Source: Streptomyces griseoflavus (GTDB taxonomy: Bacteria > Actinomycetota > Actinomycetes > Streptomycetales > Streptomycetaceae). Taken from it: 64,000 nt of DNA. This document shows positions 17,824-27,211 of the stretch, one piece after another. The notes beneath the pieces were generated by a model. It did not search any database and was not told where the DNA came from. It saw nothing but the letters and a program-made list of their open reading frames with translations. A program made the position numbers and the translations under genes. Location of the stretch: the NCBI RefSeq assembly GCF_014649995.1, contig NZ_BMUC01000001.1, forward strand, positions 62,001 to 126,000, written 5' to 3'. How positions within the stretch are numbered: the stretch's first letter is position 1; every line of letters starts with the position of its first letter.

Positions 17824-19257
17824 ATGAGTGCCCCAACCCCGGCCCCCGGTGACGACAGGCCCCGCGAAGGGTACTACCCGGACCCCTCCATTCCCGGATA
17901 CGTCCGGTACTGGAACGGCGCCTCCTGGGTCCCCGGCACCAGCCGCCCGGCGCCCCGGGACGGCGAGGCGCTCGCGGCGCCGTCCGGCGCGGGCCCGGCG
18001 CTGCCCTCCGTCGAGGAGACCGGCCCGCACTTCTTCGACGAGGACCCGGTGGACGAACCGGCGCCCGCGCCGCCCTCCGCCGCGTCCCCGTCTACCGCGC
18101 CGTCGCCCGCCGAGGCGCAGCACGGCAGCAGGCCCGAACCCGCCTCGGCCTGGGGCGCGGACCGCTCCCACCAGTCCGGCTTCGGCGGCGACCAGGACCG
18201 CAGGGTCTCCTGGGGCACCGACCCGCGCGTGCCGCACCCGGCAGCGCCGTCCGCCCCGTCCGCCCCGCAGACCCCGGCCGCGGACACCCCGGACCCTGCC
18301 GCGGGCCCGGCCGGCGGGGGCACGTTCGTGTTCCGCAGGCCGGGGGCGAGCGACCGCCGGGCGGCCGACGCCGGTGCCGAGGACGAGGGCACGATGACCT
18401 TCCGTGCCGTCACCCCGGACGCGGGTGAGCGGAACCAGGGGCAGGGTGCCGCCGCCGGACGCCCCGGCTTCGGTGCCGGAAAGGCCGCGGCCGCCCGCGC
18501 CGCCGCCGCCCCGGCACCCTCCGGAGCGCAGCCGGCCACCGCACCGGCCGTCCCCCCGCAGACCGCCGCCCCCGCCCCTTCCGGAGCCCCCGCCGCCCCC
18601 GTGGCTGCCGCTGCCGCCGTGTCCGGCTCCGCGCCCCTGACGACCGGCTCCGGTGGCGGTCAGTCCTCCTGGGCGCAGCAGGTGCACCGGCTCGCCGGTG
18701 GCGAGGAGCCCCCGGTCGCGCCGTGGAAGCCGCCGGTCGAGGACCCGTTCCAGGCAGCCGCCCGCCGTCAGGCCGAGGCCCGCCCCGCCGCGCTCGGCAA
18801 GCGGCTGGCCGCCCGGCTGCTGGACACGCTCGTCGTCGGCGCCGTCACCGCCGCGGCCGCCGTGCCGCTCGGCATCGCGGCCATGGACCACATCGACGCG
18901 AAGATCGAGGCGGCCGAACTGTCCGGACGGACCGTCACGGTCTGGCTGCTGGACGGCACCACCGCGGTCCACCTCGGCGTCGTCCTCGCCGTCCTCCTCC
19001 TCACCGGTGTCCTCTACGAGGTGCTGCCCACCGTCAAGTGGGGGCGGACCCTCGGCAAGAAGCTGCTGGGCCTGGACGTGCGGGACATCGAGGGCCACGA
19101 AGCCCCCGGCTTCGGCGCGGCCCTGCGACGCTGGCTGGTCTACAGCGTTCCCGGGCTGCTCGTCGTCGGTGTCGTCGGCGTCCTGTGGTGCCTGTTCGAC
19201 AAGCCGTGGCGGCAGTGCTGGCACGACAAGGCCGCGCACACGTTCGTCGCGGGCTGA
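17824..19257 (+). CDS. RDD-family membrane protein with DUF2510 and long Pro/Ala linker
   Basis: A 477-residue protein from ATG 17824. A DUF2510-like module (GYYPDPSIPGYVRYWNGASW, residues about 18-37) opens the protein. About 250 residues of Ala/Pro/Gly-rich low complexity follow. The C-terminal 150 residues form an RDD domain: KRLAARLLDTLVVG (first helix with the conserved Arg-Asp), a long internal loop, GRTLGKKLLGLDV, and a final helix with DKAAHTFV. RDD proteins are membrane proteins of unclear function, some proposed to transport ions or compatible solutes. The next gene is a second RDD protein. Confidence 0.8.
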   Translation: MSAPTPAPGDDRPREGYYPDPSIPGYVRYWNGASWVPGTSRPAPRDGEALAAPSGAGPALPSVEETGPHFFDEDPVDEPAPAPPSAASPSTAPSPAEAQHGSRPEPASAWGADRSHQSGFGGDQDRRVSWGTDPRVPHPAAPSAPSAPQTPAADTPDPAAGPAGGGTFVFRRPGASDRRAADAGAEDEGTMTFRAVTPDAGERNQGQGAAAGRPGFGAGKAAAARAAAAPAPSGAQPATAPAVPPQTAAPAPSGAPAAPVAAAAAVSGSAPLTTGSGGGQSSWAQQVHRLAGGEEPPVAPWKPPVEDPFQAAARRQAEARPAALGKRLAARLLDTLVVGAVTAAAAVPLGIAAMDHIDAKIEAAELSGRTVTVWLLDGTTAVHLGVVLAVLLLTGVLYEVLPTVKWGRTLGKKLLGLDVRDIEGHEAPGFGAALRRWLVYSVPGLLVVGVVGVLWCLFDKPWRQCWHDKAAHTFVAG

Positions 19258-19396
19258 TCCGGCGGGCTGATCCGGCGCGGCTGATCCGCCGGGCTGGTGT
19301 GACCGGCTGACGCGCCGGGGGCGCCCGCCGCCTCCGGTACTCCGGACGGCGGCTCGCCGGATGCGGGGGAGCGGGGTTCGCGGTCGACTCGGGTGC

Positions 19397-20116
19397 ATGA
19401 CCACCGAACCGCCCCCCGGCTCCGGTCAGCAGCCGCCGGACGACGACCCGTTCAAGAAGCACCCCCCGCCGGGCGGCCCCGGCTCCCCGGGGTCCGGCTC
19501 CCCGTACGGCCCCGGCCCCGCGGGCGGCGGCGACCCCTACGGCAGTGGCGGCGGTCCGTACGGCGGTGGTGGCGGCCCGTACGGCGGCGGCCCTCCCGGC
19601 GGCGGTCCGTACGGCGGAGGCAGCCCCTACGGGGGTGCTCCCGGAGGCCCTTCCGATCCCCTGGCCGGCATGCCCCCGCTCGCCGACAGCGCCAAGCGCA
19701 CCCTCGCCCGCATCATCGACATGATCCTGGTCGGGATCGTGGTCTTCCTGCTCACCTGGCCGTTCGGCGTCAACGAGTACAACGTCGACGGCAACAACAT
19801 CAACGTCGGCAACGGCTTCGTGCAGTCCGCCGTCGCCGCCGTGCTCTACATCGCCTACGACACGGTCCTGACCGCCCGTACCGGCCAGACCCTGGGCAAG
19901 AGGCTGCTGCACCTGCGGGTGGCCGACCTGTCCGACGGCTCCACCCCGTCCGTGCAGACCTCGCTGATGCGGGCCGCCGTGCTGTGGCTGCCGTTCGCGT
20001 TCTGCTGCGCCTGCGTGTGGACCGTGATCTGTGGCGGCTGGAGTTACTTCGACCGGCCCTTCAAGCAGGGCCTGCACGACAAGGCGGCCAGGACCGTGGT
20101 GGTCAGCACGGGATGA
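19397..20116 (+). CDS. RDD-family membrane protein with Gly/Tyr-rich N-terminus
   Basis: A 239-residue protein from ATG 19397. The first 90 residues are low-complexity Pro/Gly with PYGGG-type repeats. The RDD domain follows (KRTLARIIDMILVGIVVF, GQTLGKRLLHLRV, DKAARTVVV). It lies 139 bases behind the first RDD gene on the same strand, and the two share domain order, so they are likely paralogues acting together or as alternatives. Confidence 0.82.
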   Translation: MTTEPPPGSGQQPPDDDPFKKHPPPGGPGSPGSGSPYGPGPAGGGDPYGSGGGPYGGGGGPYGGGPPGGGPYGGGSPYGGAPGGPSDPLAGMPPLADSAKRTLARIIDMILVGIVVFLLTWPFGVNEYNVDGNNINVGNGFVQSAVAAVLYIAYDTVLTARTGQTLGKRLLHLRVADLSDGSTPSVQTSLMRAAVLWLPFAFCCACVWTVICGGWSYFDRPFKQGLHDKAARTVVVSTG

Positions 20117-20138
20117 CGCCGGCGGGCGGGGGAACCGG

Positions 20139-20438
20139 TCAGGAAGCGGCCCGCTCCCGCACCGGCTCGCGCACGGAGTCCCGTACCGGTCCGCGCGCCG
20201 GAGCGGGGACGGTGGCCCGGACCGGCCGCGGGGCCGCGGGCCGGGCCGGCGCCGCGGGGCGCCGGGGCGCCGGCACGGTCACGGCGACCAGCAGTCCCAG
20301 GGCGAGTGCCGACACGGCGACCACCGCGACGCCCGGGCCCGAACTCGTACCGGACAACAGCAGCATGGCGAGGGTGGAGAAGATCACCGTGCACGAGCCG
20401 TAAGCGAACTGAGCCACAGTAGGACGGGGCATGGCCAT
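20139..20438 (-). CDS. Small two-helix membrane protein, unknown function
   Basis: A 99-residue protein. ATG 20438 has GAGGA five bases upstream. Two hydrophobic helices (residues about 8-30 and 34-56) are followed by an Arg/Pro/Ala-rich cytoplasmic tail ending PVRERAAS. It is convergent with the second RDD gene. I recognise no family. Confidence 0.6.
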   Translation of the reverse strand: MAMPRPTVAQFAYGSCTVIFSTLAMLLLSGTSSGPGVAVVAVSALALGLLVAVTVPAPRRPAAPARPAAPRPVRATVPAPARGPVRDSVREPVRERAAS

Positions 20439-20678
20439 CGTGTCCTCGGGAGTCGGGGGCTGTCGGCCTGGCTTTCCGCCGGTTCAAGGGCGATGCGCCA
20501 AGCGACTCTAACCGCGAGGGTGCCCGAGCGGAAAGCGCGGTAAGCGTGACCTCACCGAAGGGGCCGGTGCACAGGGGGCGCACGGAGTCATGACGTCCAC
20601 CACGTGGACGGTCGTACGCGCCCGCTCGGGTTCGGTCGGAAGTGTCCGGAAAGCGAACCACGGCTCCGCATAACGCCA

Positions 20679-20744
20679 TTGACCTGTCCAAGTCAAGGTC
20701 TGTTTTTTCTGCCGAACCTCTAGTCAAATGTCGTCACTTGACTA
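20679..20744 (+). promoter_or_regulatory. TTGAC/GTCAA inverted repeats upstream of the secreted metalloprotease
   Basis: The 389-base gap 20439-20827 contains TTGAC-N8-GTCAA (20679-20696) and TAGTCAA-N10-TTGACTA (20721-20744, perfect 7-bp arms). Both expose the same TTGAC half-site, and an unusual T tract (GTTTTTTCT) lies between them. This is lower in GC than its surroundings and looks like the protease promoter/operator. The rest of the gap, 20439-20678, shows no clear gene. Confidence 0.5.
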
Positions 20745-20827
20745 CACGCGTTGATCACGTGCGTGCGGGACCTTCCACCGACGGAACCTCCTACGGCCGC
20801 GCGTGCGCTCGCGGGAGGGGATCTCAA

Positions 20828-23182
20828 GTGACCAGTAGAACCTGGACGTTCAGAGCGGCCGCGACAGGCGTGGCACTCGCGGCGGTCACCGCCACCTGCT
20901 CTGCGTTCACCGTGGCACAGGCCGACACGGCTGACCAGGCCGACCGGCCCGGCGCCGTGGAACGGCACGACCCGGCCGAGCGCCACCACGTCGAGCACGA
21001 CCTCGAGGGGCCGCTCTCCAAGACGCAGGCGGCCCAGCGAGAGGAAGCCCTCAACCAGGTCATATCCGGTAAAGCCTCGGTCAAGGACCGTCAGGGTTCG
21101 AAGGTCGTCCAGCTCAAGGGCAAGAAGGGCGACTCCAAGTACGTCGAGCTCGGCCGCGAGAAGACCGACAAGATCTTCACGATCCTGGTGGAGTTCGGCG
21201 ACAAGATCGACAGCCGCTACGGCGGCACCCCTGGCCCGCTGCACAACCAGATCGCCAAGCCGGACCGCAAGGTGGACAACTCCACGGCCTGGCAGGCGGA
21301 CTACGACCAGGAGCACTTCGAGGACCTGTATTTCGGTTCCGGCAAGGGCGTCAACTCGGTCAAGACGTACTTCGAGAAGCAGTCCTCCGGCCGCTACTCG
21401 GTCGACGGCGAGGTCTCCGACTGGGTCAAGGTGCCCTACAACGAGGCCCGTTACGGCTCCAACAAGTGCGTCCCCGACAACTGCGCCTGGTTCGCGGTGC
21501 AGGACGGCGTGACCGCCTGGGCCGAGCAGCAGAAGGCCGCCGGCCAGACCGACGCCCAGATCAAGGCGCGGCTGTCCCAGTACGACGAGTGGGACCGCTA
21601 CGACTTCGACGGCGACGGCGACTTCAACGAGCCCGACGGCTACATCGACCACTTCCAGATCGTGCACGCCGGTGAGGACGAGTCCGCCGGCGGCGGCGCC
21701 CAGGGCGAGGACGCGATCTGGGCCCACCGCTGGTACGCCTTCGGCACCGACGCCGGCGCCACCGGCCCCGAGCAGAACAAGCTCGGCGGCACCCAGATCG
21801 GTGACACCGGCATCTGGGTCGGCGACTACACCATCCAGCCGGAGAACGGCGGACTCGGCGTCTTCGCCCACGAGTACGGCCACGACCTCGGTCTGCCGGA
21901 CCACTACGACACCCAGGGCGGCGAGAACTCCACCGGGTTCTGGACGCTGATGTCCTCGGGCTCCTGGCTGGGCACCGGCAAGAACGAGATCGGGAACCTG
22001 CCCGGCGACATGACCGCCTGGGACAAGCTCCAGCTCGGCTGGCTCACCTACGACACGGCCAAGGCCGGCGTCAACTCCTGGCACAAGCTCGGCCTCGCCG
22101 AGTACAACACCAAGCACAAGCAGGCGCTGGTCGTCCAGCTCCCGAAGAAGGCCGTCACCACCGAGGTCGTCGCCCCGGCCGAGGGGAAGACCCAGTGGTG
22201 GAGCGGCAGCGGTGACGACCTCCGGAACACGCTGACGCGCAGCGTCGACCTCACCGGGAAGACGTCGGCCGCGCTGACTCTCGACGGCTGGTACGAGATC
22301 GAGGCCGACTACGACTTCCTCTACGCCGAGGCGTCGACCGACGGCGGTGTCAACTGGACCGCCCTGGACGGCACGGTGGACGGCTCGCCGATCCCGCGCG
22401 ACGGCAGCGACAAGCCGGCCCTGCACGGCACGGTCGACAGCTACAAGAAGCTGGCGTACTCCCTGGACGCCTACGCGGGCAAGAAGATCGACCTGCGCTT
22501 CCGCTACCAGACCGACGGCGGCGTGGCCCTCAAGGGCTTCGCGGCCGACCGCATCACGGTGACGGCGGACGGCTCCGCGCTCTTCACGGACAACGCCGAG
22601 ACCGCCGACGCCGCCTGGACGGCGAAGGGCTTCTCCCGCATCGGCGCCTCCTTCACCAAGGACTACGCGCAGTACTACATCGCCGAGAACCGGCAGTACG
22701 TGTCGTACGACGAGACGCTGAAGGTCGGCCCGTACAACTTCGGCTTCGCCAACAGCCGTCCGGACTGGGTGGAGCACTTCCCGTACCAGAACGGTCTGCT
22801 GATCTGGAAGTGGGACACCTCCCAGCAGGACAACAACACCAGCGTGCACCCGGGTACCGGTCTGCTCCTCCCGGTCGACTCGCACCCGGCCGCGCTGAAG
22901 TGGTCCGACGGCACGCTGATGCGCAACCGCATCCAGACCTACGACGCGCCGTTCAGCACCTACCGCACCGACGCCCTGACGCTGCACAAGGCGGACGTGG
23001 CGACGTGGATCCCCTCGTCGAAGGGTGTGTCGGTCTTCAACGACCGCACCAGCACCTACTACGACGAGTCGAACCCGACCGGCGGTGTGAAGGTCACTGA
23101 CACCAACACGAAGATCAAGATCGTCAAGGAGGCCAAGAACGGCTCCACGATCGAGCTCGAGGTCGGTCCCGCGGGCAGGTAA
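20828..23182 (+). CDS. Secreted M6-family (immune inhibitor A type) metalloprotease
   Basis: A 784-residue protein from GTG 20828, with GGGAGGGG about six bases upstream. A signal peptide (residues about 1-32, ending near VAQA) and a charged propeptide precede the catalytic domain. The zinc site is HEYGHDLGLPDHYD, with His348, Glu349 and His352. An Asp-rich DFDGDGDFNEPDG segment probably binds Ca2+, and the C-terminal part (residues about 440-620) has an MAM-like jelly-roll look. Family members degrade host or environmental proteins. Single gene, followed by a strong terminator. Confidence 0.92.
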   Translation: MTSRTWTFRAAATGVALAAVTATCSAFTVAQADTADQADRPGAVERHDPAERHHVEHDLEGPLSKTQAAQREEALNQVISGKASVKDRQGSKVVQLKGKKGDSKYVELGREKTDKIFTILVEFGDKIDSRYGGTPGPLHNQIAKPDRKVDNSTAWQADYDQEHFEDLYFGSGKGVNSVKTYFEKQSSGRYSVDGEVSDWVKVPYNEARYGSNKCVPDNCAWFAVQDGVTAWAEQQKAAGQTDAQIKARLSQYDEWDRYDFDGDGDFNEPDGYIDHFQIVHAGEDESAGGGAQGEDAIWAHRWYAFGTDAGATGPEQNKLGGTQIGDTGIWVGDYTIQPENGGLGVFAHEYGHDLGLPDHYDTQGGENSTGFWTLMSSGSWLGTGKNEIGNLPGDMTAWDKLQLGWLTYDTAKAGVNSWHKLGLAEYNTKHKQALVVQLPKKAVTTEVVAPAEGKTQWWSGSGDDLRNTLTRSVDLTGKTSAALTLDGWYEIEADYDFLYAEASTDGGVNWTALDGTVDGSPIPRDGSDKPALHGTVDSYKKLAYSLDAYAGKKIDLRFRYQTDGGVALKGFAADRITVTADGSALFTDNAETADAAWTAKGFSRIGASFTKDYAQYYIAENRQYVSYDETLKVGPYNFGFANSRPDWVEHFPYQNGLLIWKWDTSQQDNNTSVHPGTGLLLPVDSHPAALKWSDGTLMRNRIQTYDAPFSTYRTDALTLHKADVATWIPSSKGVSVFNDRTSTYYDESNPTGGVKVTDTNTKIKIVKEAKNGSTIELEVGPAGR

Positions 23183-23207
23183 ACAGCATCCTCGCAGGTC
23201 AGACCAC

Positions 23208-23243
23208 GATCGGCGGTGACCCCCTGGCGGGTCACCGCCGATC
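23208..23243 (+). terminator. Terminator of the M6 metalloprotease gene
   Basis: GATCGGCGGTGACCC at 23208-23222 pairs perfectly with GGGTCACCGCCGATC at 23229-23243, a 15-bp stem with a 6-base loop. Confidence 0.85.
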
Positions 23244-23316
23244 CGTGTTTAGGTGCCTCCTGTGACTCTCTTATTGACACCTGTTCCGACACCGGCTGAC
23301 ACGGGGGTGTGACCGC

Positions 23317-23649
23317 ATGGCCGCAGGAGGTTTCTGCAAGCTGCCGAACGGCACGGTGGTGGTGGCGCTGAACCTGCCCAGCCCCGCCGCCGGCGCACCC
23401 GCCGGGGTCCGGGTCCTCGTCCACGCCCAGAACCGCGCCCGTGCCCTGACCAGGCTGCGCAACCTGGGCCTGCGGGCGATCTACCTGCGGGGCAACGCGG
23501 CCCCGCCGACCCCCGACGAGATCACCGCGGTCCTGCACCACCCCGACGGCCTCATATGGCGTACGGCGCCGGAGGCCGACCCCCTGACGGTGGAACTCTG
23601 GCACCCGATCAGGGCCCTGCTCGGACGTCCCACGGGGGCCCAGGCCTAG
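23317..23649 (+). CDS. Hypothetical protein
   Basis: A 110-residue protein from ATG 23317 without an obvious strong ribosome site. Composition is mixed and soluble-looking (LPNGTVVVALNLPS near the N-terminus, LRNLGLRAIYLRGN near residues 50-63). Coding bias matches neighbours, so it is probably real. No family is recognised. Confidence 0.6.
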   Translation: MAAGGFCKLPNGTVVVALNLPSPAAGAPAGVRVLVHAQNRARALTRLRNLGLRAIYLRGNAAPPTPDEITAVLHHPDGLIWRTAPEADPLTVELWHPIRALLGRPTGAQA

Positions 23650-23743
23650 CGGCCGACGCCTCCCGGACGCGGGCAGTCGTGCCGCCGGGGGGTGGGCGTC
23701 CGGTGCCGCGGGCCGCGGCACACCCGGGCCCGCCCCCGCCCGG

Positions 23744-24337
23744 TCACTGCACCACGGGCTTCCCGGACATCTCCACCCCCGCCGAGCGCAGCTCCTCCAG
23801 CGCCCGCTCCGTCGTCCCCGCCGCGACCCCCGCCGTCAGGTCCAGCAGCACCCGCGTCCGGAACCCCTCCCGCGCCGCGTCCAGCGCGGTGGCCCGCACA
23901 CAGTGGTCGGTGGCGATCCCCACCACGTCCACCTCCTCGACCTCCCGCTCCCGCAGCCACTCCGCCAGCGGCGTCCCGTTCTCGTCCGCCCCCTCGAACC
24001 CGCTGTAGGCGGCCGCGTACGCGCCCTTGTCGAACACCGCGTCGACCGCCCCGGACGTCACCGCGGGAGCGAAGTTCGGGTGGAACCCGACTCCCTCCGT
24101 CCCGGCGACGCAGTGCGCGGGCCAGGACCGCTCGTAGTCGGGGTTGTCGGCGAAGTGCCCGCCGGGCGCGATGTGGTGGTCGCGGGTGGCCACCACATGC
24201 TGGTAGCCGCCGGCCGAGGCGGCCTGGCCGATCAGCTCGGTGACGGCGGCGGCCACATCCGCCCCGCCGGTCACGGCGAGGCTGCCGCCCTCGCAGAAGT
24301 CGTTCTGCACGTCGACGACGATCAGTGCGCGGCGCAT
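23744..24337 (-). CDS. pncA: Nicotinamidase
   Basis: A 197-residue protein. ATG 24337 has GAAGGA upstream at good spacing; the longer in-frame start is not needed. It hydrolyses nicotinamide to nicotinate in NAD salvage. The isochorismatase-fold triad is visible as Asp9 (VVDVQNDF), Lys104 (FDKGAY) and Cys146 (TDHCVRATALDA). Metal ligands would be Asp53, His55 and His61 (TRDHHIAPGGHF). It lies 82 bases behind pncB on the same strand, giving a nicotinamide-to-nicotinate-mononucleotide pathway. Confidence 0.93.
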   Translation of the reverse strand: MRRALIVVDVQNDFCEGGSLAVTGGADVAAAVTELIGQAASAGGYQHVVATRDHHIAPGGHFADNPDYERSWPAHCVAGTEGVGFHPNFAPAVTSGAVDAVFDKGAYAAAYSGFEGADENGTPLAEWLREREVEEVDVVGIATDHCVRATALDAAREGFRTRVLLDLTAGVAAGTTERALEELRSAGVEMSGKPVVQ

Positions 24338-24419
24338 GGCGTTGTCCTTCGCTGAGGGGTCGGTCAAGTGGGGTGAGAGGGGGACGACACGGACGGGGAG
24401 GCGGTGGGGGGCACCGCCT

Positions 24420-25772
24420 TTAGCTACCCGAGGGCCCGGGCGCGTACTCCGTCGGAAGCACGGGTTCCCCGCGGGACAGCTGTGTAGCGGACAGCGGCAG
24501 CGAGGCGCGCGCCGCGGCGTGCCGGTCGCGGACCACGTCGAGCGGCTCGCGGACGAGCACCTCGCCGCCCTCGACCAGCGGCACCAGCAGCTGCTGTCCG
24601 GCCAGCTCCTCGGGGACCTCGCCGGTGCCGACGACCTCCGCCTCGGCGACGCCGTACGCGTCCAGCCGCCGGGCCGCCCACTTGCGGCCGCCGACGGAGG
24701 TCTTGCCGCCGGTGGACTTCTTCGCCACCGGCACCAGCGGCGCCCCGGGATCGGCGGACTCGGCGCGGGCGACCAGCTTGTACACCATGGAGGCGGTCGG
24801 GTGGCCCGAGCCGGTCACGAGCTGCGTCCCCACCCCGTAGGAGTCCACCGGTGCCGCCGCCAGCGAGGCGATGGCGTACTCGTCCAGGTCCGAGGTCACG
24901 GTGATCTTCGTACCGGTGGCGCCCAGCTCGTCGAGCTGCTGGCGCACCCGGTGCGCCACCAGCAGCAGGTCACCGGAGTCGATCCGCACGGCGCCCAGCT
25001 CCGGCCCCGCGATCTCGACGGCCGTGCGGACCGCCTCGGCCACGTCGTACGTGTCCACCAGCAGCGTCGTGCCGCCGCCGAGGGAGTCCACCTGGGCGCG
25101 GAAGGCGTCCCGCTCGCTGTCGTGCAGCAGGGTGAAGGCGTGCGCGGAGGTGCCCACGGTCGGGATGTCGTAGCGGAAACCGGCCGCCAGGTCGGAGGTG
25201 GAGGCGAAGCCGCCGATGTAGGCGGCCCGGGAGGCGGCCACCGCCGCCAGCTCGTGGGTGCGCCGGGCACCCATCTCGATCAGCGGCCGGTCGCCGGCCG
25301 CCGACGACATCCGGGACGCCGCGGCGGCGATCGCCGAGTCGTGGTTGAGGATCGACAGGATCACCGTCTCCAGGAGCACGCACTCCGCGAAGCTGCCCTC
25401 GACCCGCAGGATCGGCGAGCCCGGGAAGTACACCTCGCCCTCCGGGTAGCCCCAGATGTCACCGGAGAAGCGGTAGCCGGCCAGCCAGTCCAGGGTCGCC
25501 CCGTCGACGATGCCCTTCTCGCGCAGGAACGCGAGGACGTCCGGCTCGAAGCGGAAGTTCTCCACCGCGTCCAGCACCCGCCCGGTCCCGGCCACCACAC
25601 CGTAGCGGCGCCCGTTGGGCAGCCGCCGGGTGAAGACCTCGAACACGCTGCGCCGTCCGGCCGTACCGGCCTTCAGCGCCGCCTGCAGCATCGTCAGCTC
25701 GTACTGGTCCGTGAAAAGCGCCGTCGACGGCACACCCACCCGTCGGCCACGCCCAAGGTCTGCTGTGGTCAT
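24420..25772 (-). CDS. pncB: Nicotinate phosphoribosyltransferase
   Basis: A 450-residue protein from ATG 25772. It condenses nicotinate with phosphoribosyl pyrophosphate in NAD salvage. [11 protein letters not shown] near the N-terminus, the central EMGARRTHE segment and VRIDSGDL (residues about 280-287) are typical of the family. It is divergent from clpS, an arrangement also found in mycobacteria. Operon with pncA. Confidence 0.94.
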   Translation of the reverse strand: MTTADLGRGRRVGVPSTALFTDQYELTMLQAALKAGTAGRRSVFEVFTRRLPNGRRYGVVAGTGRVLDAVENFRFEPDVLAFLREKGIVDGATLDWLAGYRFSGDIWGYPEGEVYFPGSPILRVEGSFAECVLLETVILSILNHDSAIAAAASRMSSAAGDRPLIEMGARRTHELAAVAASRAAYIGGFASTSDLAAGFRYDIPTVGTSAHAFTLLHDSERDAFRAQVDSLGGGTTLLVDTYDVAEAVRTAVEIAGPELGAVRIDSGDLLLVAHRVRQQLDELGATGTKITVTSDLDEYAIASLAAAPVDSYGVGTQLVTGSGHPTASMVYKLVARAESADPGAPLVPVAKKSTGGKTSVGGRKWAARRLDAYGVAEAEVVGTGEVPEELAGQQLLVPLVEGGEVLVREPLDVVRDRHAAARASLPLSATQLSRGEPVLPTEYAPGPSGS

Positions 25773-25794
25773 GGCAGGGATGCTACCCCCATTT

Positions 25795-25807
25795 CGTCAG
25801 TTTGACG
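25795..25807. promoter_or_regulatory. Small inverted repeat in the pncB/clpS divergent promoter
   Basis: CGTCA-N3-TGACG lies 23 bases upstream of the pncB start. It could be an operator for the NAD salvage genes. No regulator is assigned. Confidence 0.3.
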
Positions 25808-25878
25808 ATTTCAGTTCGGGGGGCCGGAACAGCGGGCCGGTTTGTGCGACCACCCCCCTGCGGTGGCAGCATGGGGAT

Positions 25879-26187
25879 GTGACGTCACCCGCACCCCTGG
25901 AGATCGAACGCACCGAGTCGGCGGAGGAGGTCTTCGCCGTACCCGAGCCCGACGTCCCGTGGGTCACCATCGTCCACAACGACCCGGTCAACCTCATGAG
26001 TTATGTGACGTACGTCTTCCAGTCGTACTTCGGCTACTCCAAGGACAAGGCCACCAAGCTCATGATGGACGTCCACCACAAGGGCCGGGCCGCCGTCTCC
26101 AGCGGTACGCGCGAGGAGATGGAACGCGACGTGCAGGCCATGCACGGCTACGGACTGTGGGCCACCCTGCAGCACGACCGGAAGTGA
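25879..26187 (+). CDS. clpS: ATP-dependent Clp protease adaptor ClpS
   Basis: A 102-residue protein from GTG 25879, with GGGGA just upstream. The core [20 protein letters not shown] (residues about 28-47) is the hallmark of ClpS and carries the Asn-Asp residues that bind N-end-rule substrates. It delivers such proteins to ClpC/ClpP. The next gene (DUF2017) follows 55 bases later, as in other actinobacteria. Confidence 0.95.
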   Translation: MTSPAPLEIERTESAEEVFAVPEPDVPWVTIVHNDPVNLMSYVTYVFQSYFGYSKDKATKLMMDVHHKGRAAVSSGTREEMERDVQAMHGYGLWATLQHDRK

Positions 26188-26242
26188 CCGAGCCGGACAT
26201 GACCCGACCCCTCCCGCAGGACCGGAAGTAGCGATCGCCGCC

Positions 26243-26845
26243 ATGCCAGGAACCTTCGAACCGCTCCCCGGCGGCGGCGCGGCCGTCGCCCTCGACGACG
26301 TCGAGATCTCCATCATCCGGTCGCTGGCCGTGCAGATGATGGAGCTCATCGGCCCCGGGCCCGCCGGTGAGGGCTCCGGCGACCCGCTCGCCGACCTCTT
26401 CGCCGAGGGTCCGAGCGAGCCGCCCTCCGACCCCGTGCTGCGCCGCCTCTTCCCCGACGCCTACGGCGCCCCCGGGGGCACCCCGCAGCCGGCGGAGGCC
26501 GAGGAGCAGCGGGCGCACTCCGCCGAGTTCCGCCGCTACACCGAGAACGACCTGCGGGCCGGCAAGCGCGACAACGCCCTCGCGGTGATCCGCTCCCTGG
26601 ACGCGCTCAGCCCGGCGGGCCGGGGCGACGCGGTGCTCAAGCTGTCCCCCGACGAGTCCCGCCAGTGGCTCGGCGCGCTGAACGACCTGCGCCTGGCGAT
26701 CGGTTCCCGGCTGGAGATCAGCGACGAGGACGACAGCGACCTCCTCTTCCACCTGCCCGACGAGGACCCGCGCAAGCCGATGGTGATGGCGTACCTGTGG
26801 CTGGGAGGGCTGCAGGAGACGCTCGTCGCGACGCTCATGCCGTAA
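26243..26845 (+). CDS. DUF2017-family protein
   Basis: A 200-residue acidic protein from ATG 26243. An EISIIRSLAVQMMELI segment opens the domain and DLLFHLPDEDPRKPMVMAYLWLGGLQE closes it (given in parts). This matches DUF2017, which almost always sits beside clpS in actinobacteria (in M. tuberculosis next to Rv1331). A role linked to Clp proteolysis is an inference from this association only. Confidence 0.85.
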   Translation: MPGTFEPLPGGGAAVALDDVEISIIRSLAVQMMELIGPGPAGEGSGDPLADLFAEGPSEPPSDPVLRRLFPDAYGAPGGTPQPAEAEEQRAHSAEFRRYTENDLRAGKRDNALAVIRSLDALSPAGRGDAVLKLSPDESRQWLGALNDLRLAIGSRLEISDEDDSDLLFHLPDEDPRKPMVMAYLWLGGLQETLVATLMP

Positions 26846-26880
26846 ACATGCTCGATACATCCATATATATCCCCTGATGT

Positions 26881-26998
26881 GTTCGCTCAGGAGAACCTCA
26901 AGTCCGGATAACGATCCCGTCACCGCCCCTGCGTTTTTGCCGCGTAGGGGCGTTTTCGTGTGATCCGCATCACTCGTCGCCAGGTAAACAGCGTGGTA
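26881..26998 (+). promoter_or_regulatory. Upstream region of the AGCS symporter, shared with the next transporter
   Basis: The gap 26846-27211 holds blocks repeated before the permease at 29167: GTTCGCTCA (26881-26889), TCCGGATAACGATCCCGTCA (26903-26922), TGTGATCCG (26959-26967) and CGTGGTA (26992-26998). TGTGATCCGCATCAC also reads as a CRP-like palindrome (TGTGA-N6-TCAC). CGTGGTAAGAAT may include the -10 element. The T-rich CGTTTTTG and CGTTTTCG between the blocks are unusual for the local GC. No gene is seen in the gap. Confidence 0.55.
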
Positions 26999-27211
26999 AG
27001 AATCGGCAACTCGCTTGCGGCCCACCCTCAGCCGTGAGTGAGGAAGCCGGCCACCGCCGGCGTGGAGAACCAGCACGACAAGAGGACGACGGCCCCGGCC
27101 CACCGGGTCCGCCGCCCACCGCCGTCGCCGAACGGGACGGGGCCCCCGCCCACGACGTCACCCGCTCCGCTGCGCACGCCAGCACGTCCCCGCGCCACCT
27201 GAGGAAGTTCG

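Noticed and set aside
26846-27211. A glycine riboswitch before the AGCS symporter
   Set aside because: The conserved glycine-aptamer blocks are not found; the conserved sequences instead match the upstream region of the APC permease.
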